Shown here piece after piece: positions 56,642-64,000 of a DNA stretch of 64,000 nt. The position numbers and the translations under genes are program-made. The notes beneath the pieces were generated by a model. It was not told the origin of the DNA and ran no database searches. It saw only the letters and a list, made by a program, of their open reading frames with translations. The first letter of the stretch is position 1, and every line of letters starts with the position of its first letter. Origin of the DNA: Castor canadensis. Taxonomy: Eukaryota > Chordata > Mammalia > Rodentia > Castoridae. The stretch is from NCBI RefSeq assembly GCF_047511655.1, contig NC_133400.1, positions 7,088,001 through 7,152,000 on the forward strand, written 5' to 3'.

Positions 56642-59440
56642 TCCTTGTCATTTTCCTAATGTACAACTCGGGAAATCCCACTGAAGAGGGAGAAAGCAAA
56701 GGACTTTCTTGGCATAGTTTCATGTTACTATTACTAAATTACTTCACCATTTATATATAGACCTAAAAATGACCTTAAAAATCACATTTTAAGGCTTTTA
56801 CCAAGAGCTCACAAGAAAGGTCCTTAGAAGTTTGTAGGATGGGAAGATCAGATGTTTCTGTTCTTCATGCAGTTCTCATACTTTGCAAGATTAGCAGGGA
56901 ACCCCTACTGTACCTCTGCAGCCTTCTTTACAAGATTGTCTTCAGGTTTTCAGATGGTAACAAATTTGGGCCTGGAGTGTTGACATCTGCTACAGTAAGA
57001 AGACCTGTCATCGTCTTAGGTATCTTAGCTCAGTTCCTTCTCTCTGTTTCATGTTATTAATAAATACATCAAAATAATCAGCTTATAAAGCAAACACACA
57101 CCTCTTACCAAAAATTAAAAAATATAGAATAAACAGAACACTTTACCCATAATTTTAAAATTTAGCAGTGTTCACCATTAACACGGATGTATACTCTCCT
57201 GTTTTTACACTCACAGGAGTCTCCCAATTCATGTGCCATATTAATATATATGCATACAAAACGTTCTGTAGCTCTTTTAAATGGTATCATTATTCCTTCT
57301 TTTATTTGGTGGTGTTCTGAACATAATTTTAATATGTTGTGTCACCTAGTTTGTCACTTTGTCACAGCTTTCTCTGCGAGTCCTTTGCACACGTGGCTGG
57401 TATTTTCTTATGATAAATTCGCAGTTGTGGAAGACTTTGTAGAGACTTCTGATAATACGACTGGGTTCTCTCCGGCAGGAAGTGCTTCCCTTCCGGGAAG
57501 GAAAGGCCGGCAGGAACTGACACCTGCCTGACTCTGGGGTCTCAGCACTTCTGCTGCAGTTGGGCTTTTCACAACACAATTTGAGATAAAAAGATTAAAA
57601 AAGCTATTGATGGGCTTCATCCTTGTCTCTCATACATTAGCAAAATATTTATGTTTCTTTCTGGGTAGTTGTTATTTTTGCTAATAGTCAACTTTTAAAG
57701 AAAATCATAATTTAAGTTTTGTATGACTGATTGAATATGTATTTTTAGGATTCCTTCTGAAATCTGTATTCTCACCCCCTTCTTCTTTTCTTTCTACTTC
57801 CCCTACTTGGAGTGGGACGAATGTCTTTCTTGTGATTAAACGTGTATTGATCTTTAATCATTTGTTTCTTTTGCAGCATAATTTTTGCATGTTTATGTGC
57901 ACCTTTAACGCGTCTGGAGAGTGTTTTGCTGTATTGTGGAAGGTAGGGATATGGTCCCTGTCACTGTTGATCTCTAGTTCCCACAATTCTTATGGAGTAA
58001 GTCATTATTCCCCCGTGATTTGAATCGTCAGGATATCACGCCAACGTTATTGTCTTGTTAACATGAATTTGTTTCTGGGTATTGTCCTCTTTTTACAGTT
58101 TTTATTCGTTGTGCTTTTAGAATAGATTTTATTATTTGGACATTCAAATCCAACGTAATGGTGTTTTCCTCCCCGTGTTTTTGAATAGTTTGCATTGATG
58201 AAGTAGCCACATGAGATCCTGCTTTCAGTCGCAGTAACTTACAGATTATCGATTGTGTTGGGGTGAGGCGGCCTTCGTGGTACTGAGCCCTTCTGGTTCA
58301 TGGACACGATATTCTCCCAGTTTATCAAAATTTCCTCTCGTGTGTCACTAAGTTAGTTGCTCAGCTTTCTTGCTGCAGATCTAGTTTATTACCAGGTAGG
58401 TTGTGCATTTGTGGCTTTTGTGAATAAGGCTTTAGCATTTAGCTCCTTTTGGGAATTTTTGTAACCGTGTCGTTCTTAAATTATATCATCTTACCATTCT
58501 TTCTGGTAGTTATACCTTTATATAATTTTTACTCCTATGTTATTAGCAAGAATTTTCAGAGAAAGCTAAATGGCCATGTAATAGCTGGCATTTTTGTCAC
58601 TTACACTGATTTAATAAACTGGCCTTGGTTTCGCCATTAACGAGACCAGTGGCCAGTGCTCTAAGGTAGATGTTATTTTTCCCGTTGAAGCTCTTACTCG
58701 TAGCTCCTGTAGTTTACTTTTAACTTGCGTCGTATTAAGTGCACTTTTGGTATGACCAAGACCAAGGTGGTCATGCCATCTCCCACCTTATCATGGGGTG
58801 TAGCTTAGTAGCAGAATTCCTCAGGGTGGCTTCCCATATTTTGGAACCAGCACGCCCAGTGGCCGTGCATTTGTATTTTAATAATATGACGCTGAGCTCA
58901 GCCAGCTGCTTGGATTGATCAGAACCTGGGTGTCGACGTTCGTGGCTCCGACCAGTGGCCTCGGATTTTCCTCGTGTGTGCTGATTCCATCAGGCTCTTG
59001 TGTCAGGGCCGTGCTGTCTTCGTGCAGTTAATTGATTAGTTTTTAATTTTTCCCATTTTCAGGAATAGTTTATGCAACATGTCAACTATGGTTTCCCTTA
59101 AATTTTTTTTTAAAGAAATGAGTTGGTTGTGGTAATTTCTGTGTCTGGAATAGTGTTTGAGAAAATTTTGACAATATTTTTAATGACTTGGATTTTTTTC
59201 TCTTTTTTTCATAATGTTTGGAAGTTCACATTAGTAAGAACACCATCGATAATATTTTTATTTTAAATTTTAACATATACTTGAAGGAGTACAAAGAGCC
59301 TTCTCTGACATTCTCAAAATATCTCTTTCCTGTATATGTCACACACTTTTTGCCTCTTGTAAAATTGTAGGGTGTGTTTTCCTAACTTCTGTATCCTTTG
59401 TGTTGCCAGAGTTTGGCAGTTGCATTGATGTTTTTCATAA
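56642..59440. other. AT-rich intronic DNA with unusual CpG retention
   Basis: No exon was recognised. Parts of 57,800-59,000 look like very old L1, but this is not certain. CpG dinucleotides are frequent for AT-rich intronic sequence; about 31 were counted between 58,021 and 59,040. Confidence 0.45.
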
Positions 59441-59453
59441 AAGCAATTCTTAG

Positions 59454-59772
59454 TTTTTTTGGTGGTGCTGGGATTTGAACTCAGGATCTCACAGTTGCGA
59501 GGCAGGTGCTCCATCACACGAGTCACAGATCCAGCCTCTCTTTGCTTTAGTTATTTTTCAGATAGGGCCTTGTGTTTTTTGCCCTGGCCCACCTGGACGT
59601 GATCCTCCTGCTTAAGCTTCCCATATAGCTGGGATGCCAGGTAGGCAATACCATGCCCAGCTATTGGTTAAGATGAGGTCTTGCTAATTTTATGCCTTGA
59701 ACTGTAGTCCTCTCAGGCTCCACCTCCAGAGTAGCTGGCATTGCAGGCTTGAGCCACCATGCCCAGCCTCTA
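59454..59772 (-). mobile_element. Composite 7SL + ID-like SINE
   Basis: A T-tail, ID-like complement (GGGATTTGAACTCAGGATC) and two B1-like complements end in GCAGGCTTGAGCCACC. AATTCTTAG repeats at 59445-59453 and 59773-59781. Confidence 0.88.
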
Positions 59773-59789
59773 AATTCTTAGCTTTAATT

Positions 59790-60220
59790 TCTCATTTTAC
59801 TCATTTTTACTGTATTTTAATCGGTTCCTGACTTACCATTATTGATCCCTGCAGCCATTCAGTTTTTTGTACTTTATGAAATATAATATGCAAAAAAACT
59901 GGTGTCTATACAATTTAATAGTAATAATGGTAAGTGTAGTAATCTCTTAATTTGCAGTACAGAGTGTATTTTTAATCCCGGTGCTCCTGTCTCAGTGTGT
60001 CTCCAGGTAATTCTTCTGAATTTTTCTTTCTTCTTCTGGTTAATTTTTTTCCTGGGTACTCTGTAGTTTCAAAATGTTGTTATGTCTCCCTAAAATATGT
60101 GTTGTCTGATACTTCCAGCTCTGACCTTTATAGAAGTGGAATCAAAATGTACAAATTCTGCGTTTTTTGTTTGTTTGTTCAATGTTATGTTCCTGAGATT
60201 TCTTTTTTAAATCATTTTTA
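59790..60220. other. No feature recognised
   Basis: AT-rich intronic sequence up to the L1 target duplication. Confidence 0.5.
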
Positions 60221-60237
60221 TAGGAGCGTATTTCTTT
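60221..60237. repeat. L1 target-site duplication, left
   Basis: 17-mer matching 62421-62437 with one C/T difference. Confidence 0.88.
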
Positions 60238-62420
60238 TTTTTTTCTTTTATTATTCATATGTGCATACAAGGCTTGGTTCATTTCTCCCCCCTGCCCCCA
60301 CCCCCTCCCTTACCACCCACTCCGCCCCCTCCCTCTCCCCTCCACCCCCTCAATACCCAGCAGAAACTATTTTGCCCTTATCTCTAATTTTGTTGTAGAG
60401 AGAGTATAAGCTATAATAGGAAGGAACAGGGGTTTTTGCTGGTTGAGATAAGGATAGCTATACAGGGAGTTGACTCACATTGATTTCCTGTGCGTGTGTG
60501 TTATCTTCTAGGTTAATTCTTTTTGATTTAACCTTTTCTCTAGTTCCTGGTCCCCTTTTCCTATTGGCCTCAGTTGCTTTTAAGGTATCTGCTTTAGTTT
60601 CTCTGCGTTAAGGGCAACAAATGCTAGCTAATTTTTTAGGTGTCTTACCTATCCTCACCCCTCCCTTGTGTGCTCTTGCTTTTATCACGTGCTCAAAGTC
60701 CAATCCCATTGTTGTGTTTGCCCTTGATCTAATGTCCACATATGAGGGAGAACATATGCTTTTTGGTCTTTTGGGCCAGGCTAACCTCACTCAGAATGAT
60801 GTTCTCCAATTCCATCCATTTACCAGCGAATGATAACATTTCATTCTTCTTCATGGCTGCATAAAATTCCATTGTGTATAGATACCACATTTTCTTAATC
60901 CATTCGTCAGTGGTGGGGCATCTTGGCTGTTTCCATAACTTGGCTATTGTGAATACTGCTGCAATAAACATGGGTGTGCAGTGCCTCTGGAGTAACCTAT
61001 GTCACAGTCTTTTGGGTATATCCCCAAGAGTGGTATTGCTGGATCAAAGGGTAGATCAGTGTTTAGCTTTTTAAGTAGCCTCCAAATTTTTTTCCAGAGT
61101 GGTTGTACTAGTTTACATTCCCACCAACAGTGTAAGAGGGTTCCTTTTTCCCCACATCCTCGCCAACACCTGTTGGTGGTGGTGTTGCTAATGATGGCTA
61201 TTCTAACAGGGGTGAGGTAGAATCTTAGTGTGGTTTTAATTTGCATTTCCTTTATTGCTAGAGATGGTGAGCATTTTTTCATGTGTTTTTTGGCCATTTG
61301 AATTTCTTCTTTTGAGAAAGTTCTGTTTAGTTCACTTGCCCATTTCTTTATTGATTCATTAGTTTTGGGAGAATTTAGTTTTTTAAGTTCCCTATATATT
61401 CTGGTTATCAGTCCTTTGTCTGATGTGTAGCTGGCAAATATTTTCTCCCACTCTGTGGGTGTTCTCTTCAGTTTAGAGACCATTTCTTTTGATGAACAGA
61501 AGCTTTTTAGTTTTATGAGGTCCCATTTATCTATGCTATCTCTTAGTTGCTGAGCTGCTGGGGTTTCGTTGAGAAAGTTCTTACCTATACCTACTAACTC
61601 CAGAGTGTTTCCTACTCTTTCCTGTATCAACTTTAGACTTTGTGGTCTGATGTTAAGATCCTTGATCCATTTTGAGTTAATCTTGGTATAGGGTGATATA
61701 CATGGATCTAGTTTCAGTTTTTTGCAGACTGCTAACCAGTTTTCCCAGCAGTTTTTGTTGAAGAAGCTGCTATTTCTCCATCATCTATTTTTAGCTCCTT
61801 TGTCAAAGACAAGTTGGTTATAGTTGTGTGGCTTCATATCTGGGTCCTCTATTCTGTTCCACTAGTCTTCATGTCTGTTTTTGTGCCAGTACTATGCTGT
61901 TTTTATTGTTATTGCTTTGTAATATAGTTTGAAGTCAGGTATTGTGATACCTCCTGCATTGTTCTTTTGACTGAGTATTGCCTTGGCTATTCGTGGCCTC
62001 TTGTGTTTCCATATAAATTTCACAGTAGATTTTTCAATCTCTTTAATGAATGTCATTGGAATTTTGATGGGAATTGCATTAAACATGTAGATTACTTTTG
62101 GGAGTATAGACATTTTTACTATGTTGATTTTACCAATCCATGAGCATGGGAGATCTCTCCACTTTCTATAGTCTTCCTCAATCTCTTTCTTCAGAAGTGT
62201 ATAGTTTTCCTTGTAGAGGTCTTTCACATCTTTTGTTAGGTTTACACCTAGGTATTTGATTTTTTTTGAGGCTATTGTAAATGGAATTGTTTTCATACAT
62301 TCTTTTTCAGTTTGCTCATTGTTAGTGTATAGAAATGCTAATGATTTTTCTATGTAGATTTTATATCCTGCTACTTTGCTTTAGGTATTGATGATGTCTA
62401 GAAGCTTCTGAGTAGAGTTT
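60238..62420 (-). mobile_element. Younger 5'-truncated L1 in CDYL2 intron 1
   Basis: T-tail at the left, L1 3' UTR, then the C-terminal half of ORF2 in antisense. A 17-base duplication, TAGGAGCGTATTTCTTT / TAGGAGTGTATTTCTTT, lies at 60221-60237 and 62421-62437 (one mismatch). ORF2 has a one-base deletion near 60979 and in-frame stops near 61790, 61867, 61890 and 62387. It ends inside ORF2 before the RT active site, so it cannot encode RT. The sequence is close to the nested 3.35-kb copy. Confidence 0.93.
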
Positions 62421-62437
62421 TAGGAGTGTATTTCTTT
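62421..62437. repeat. L1 target-site duplication, right
   Basis: Partner of 60221-60237, at the truncated 5' end of the L1. Confidence 0.88.
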
Positions 62438-62439
62438 AT

Positions 62440-63684
62440 TGGACTTTATAAATGCACATCCACATGTACAGATACACACTCCTTACTTGTGTGATGTCAG
62501 GTCTTGAGACTGTTTTGTCTGCCAATGTCTAGAGTTAAAAAATTAAGACCTTCCGCTTGAGCAAGATCCTTTCCCCTTGTCTCTTCATTTATTTATTTGA
62601 AATTTATATCCACCTTTTTGTAGCTGTTGTGTTTTTGCTTTTACTTAACTTTCATAGGTATTCTGTCTTCAGCTTTTCCTCAAGTATAATCGTTGAATAA
62701 TGAAAAGTTATTTATGTTTAAATGTAAACTTACTTGTATTTCCACTCACTCTTTCACATATTTCCCTATTTTCTTTTTCTTGGAGCCGTATTTCATGATG
62801 CTGGAGTATTTCCTCAAGTATCTCTTTCAGAAAGGGACTATTCAAAGTCACTTTTTGATTCCTTAAACATGTTCTGATTCCCTAGGTTAGATTTTTTCTG
62901 AAATGAATCATCTTGTTTTGATCAGTTTAATCTGTTAACACATTTCTACTGATAACCTCCCATGTTTGGAACAAGGCTTACTTTCTGAAGGTGTGCTTTT
63001 TACCTTTGGGTTAGTTAAGCCAGTTGCTGTGTTTTGTCCTTCTGTCCCGGCCTTTCCTCGTATCGTACTGTTCTTACCTTCATTTTGTGCCTCGTCCATT
63101 GCAACCTTCCTGCTGGCCTCAAACGCACTGCAGTTCATCTTCTGAAGTCTTCGAAGTACGTCTTGCCCGAATGCTGTCCTCCTGCTCCACTGACGAGTTC
63201 AAGCGTACATCACTCTTGTTTCAGGGCCTCTTCCTGATGTGCAGGACATGCTCTCTGTTTTCTCTGCACAGCTTGTTGGTCAGCGTCTGAAGTTGACAGG
63301 TCAAGGGCCTCTTCCTTCATTTTCCTCACCACTGATGAACCCAGCCCCTCGCATGGGGAGGTGATGGTGCGGTGTGGTCAGCAGACACTAAAAATTACAC
63401 TGACCTGCATCTTTGCTAAGGGCATTTATCAAAAGGAGAGCTGACCACTTGTGCTGGCCACTTTTGATATTGTTCTGTTTCCACTTCACCTGTATGTTTT
63501 GTGCATCCCTTTTGTTCATTCTTGGTTATATTTATGTCCACTCTTTGGCTCTGGTTGTTCTCATCAGAGATTTAATTTTTAATTTTTTTCTGATAAGTAT
63601 TTTGGCTAATTGTTAGGCTTGTGGCTTTCTCTGTTACGTGTGTGATCACTTATTTCTGGTCATTATTTATTTATTCATTAATTC
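62440..63684. other. Intronic sequence, nothing recognised
   Basis: No named repeat was seen. CpG words cluster at about 63,045-63,370. Short frames only. Confidence 0.5.
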
Positions 63685-63685
63685 A

Positions 63686-63810
63686 CTTTTTGGTGGGACT
63701 GGGGTTTGAACTCTGGGCTTCACATTTCCAAAGCAGGGGCTCTCTCTTTTGAGCCACACCTCCAGTCCATTTTGCTCTGGTTTATTTTTGGCAATGGGGT
63801 CTTTTTTTTT
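63686..63810 (-). mobile_element. Composite SINE fragment, truncated
   Basis: An ID-like complement (GGGGTTTGAACTCTGGGC...TTTTGAGCCACACC) and the start of a B1-like part, cut short near the L1 that follows. Confidence 0.75.
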
Positions 63811-63835
63811 TGAACATGTGGACTTTATTTATTTA

Positions 63836-64000
63836 TTTATTTTTTTCATTTTTCTTTTATTATTCATATGTGCATACAAGGCTTGGGTCATTTCTCCACC
63901 CTGCCCCCACCCCCTCCCTTACCACCCACTCCGCCCCCTCCCTCTCTCCCCCACCCCCTCAATACCCAGCAGAAACTATTTTGCCCTTATTTCTAATTTT
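63836..64000 (-). mobile_element. L1 3' end running off the window
   Basis: A T-rich tail, TTATTATTCATATGTGCATAC, the C-rich complement of the G-rich 3' UTR tract, then TCAATACCCAGCAGAAACTA. It is the same family as the L1s at 1, 3351 and 60238 and continues beyond 64000. Confidence 0.92.

Larger units (their letters stand above)
34218..64000 (+). other. CDYL2: CDYL2 intron 1 (5' part)
   Basis: Everything to the right of the donor is interpreted as intron. I know CDYL2 in mammals as a gene with a very long first intron, and no chromodomain-coding exon was recognised by reading. The interval contains L1, SINE, L2, MIR and LTR insertions plus unique sequence. The younger L1s in it (60.2 kb and the one leaving the window at 63.8 kb) lie antisense to the gene, the orientation usually tolerated in introns. 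Confidence 0.7.

Noticed and set aside
60944-62296. Intronic protein-coding gene on the minus strand
   Set aside because: It is L1 ORF2 with several in-frame stops, bounded by L1 target duplications.
34218-64000. Chromodomain-coding exon 2 of CDYL2
   Set aside because: I looked for a segment encoding VERIVDKRKNKKGK-like sequence after an acceptor site and did not see one. It probably lies beyond the window.

Overview
This window is mammalian nuclear DNA, almost certainly from a rodent. The evidence is the repeat content: monomeric B1 (7SL-derived) SINEs, ID-type tRNA-derived SINEs, several layers of L1, and the pan-mammalian fossils L2, MIR, MST and MLT1. Many SINEs are a composite type, with two 7SL/B1-like parts followed by an ID-like tail. 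Together with a distinctive L1 3' end, this suggests a castorimorph (beaver-lineage) rodent. The order is well supported; the lineage is an inference from memory.

Only one host gene can be supported. A strong CpG island at about 33.4-34.95 kb surrounds a 24-base first coding exon (34194-34217, + strand) reading MASGDLYE. It ends at a consensus splice donor in phase 0. This is the N-terminus of CDYL2 (chromodomain Y-like 2), and the next family residues (VERIVDK...) must come from exon 2. I saw no chromodomain exon downstream, so 34218-64000 is interpreted as the first part of CDYL2 intron 1. The left 33 kb is intergenic DNA upstream of the promoter.

Left side (1-33 kb): L1 fragments in both orientations (1-2.1 kb). 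An old + strand L1 follows (about 2.13-11.5 kb), split by a younger minus-strand L1 (3351-5784, perfect 14-bp target-site duplication) and by an LTR-like insertion (about 9364-9931). Next come an old minus L1 (11.5-13.85 kb), AT-rich DNA with scattered SINEs, an MST LTR carrying a B1, a hAT-like element, a long L2 interrupted by a composite SINE with perfect duplications, and an MLT1 LTR that appears to split an older MIR.

Right side (35-64 kb): mostly unique intronic sequence to 49 kb, with microsatellites, a long homopurine tract, SINEs, an L2 and MIRs. The end of the window is L1-rich. It holds a 5'-inverted (twin-primed) old L1 (49.2-50.7 kb), a 2.7-kb old minus L1 (51.9-54.66 kb), a minus-strand LTR whose U3 carries a roughly 46-bp repeat with octamer (ATGCAAAT) motifs (56078-56641), and a younger minus L1 with a 17-bp duplication (60238-62420). 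The 3' end of another L1 runs off the right edge.

I found no tRNA or rRNA gene, CRISPR array, operon, or undescribed multi-gene system. The most interesting items are regulatory or structural: the promoter architecture of CDYL2 and the octamer-repeat LTR in its first intron.
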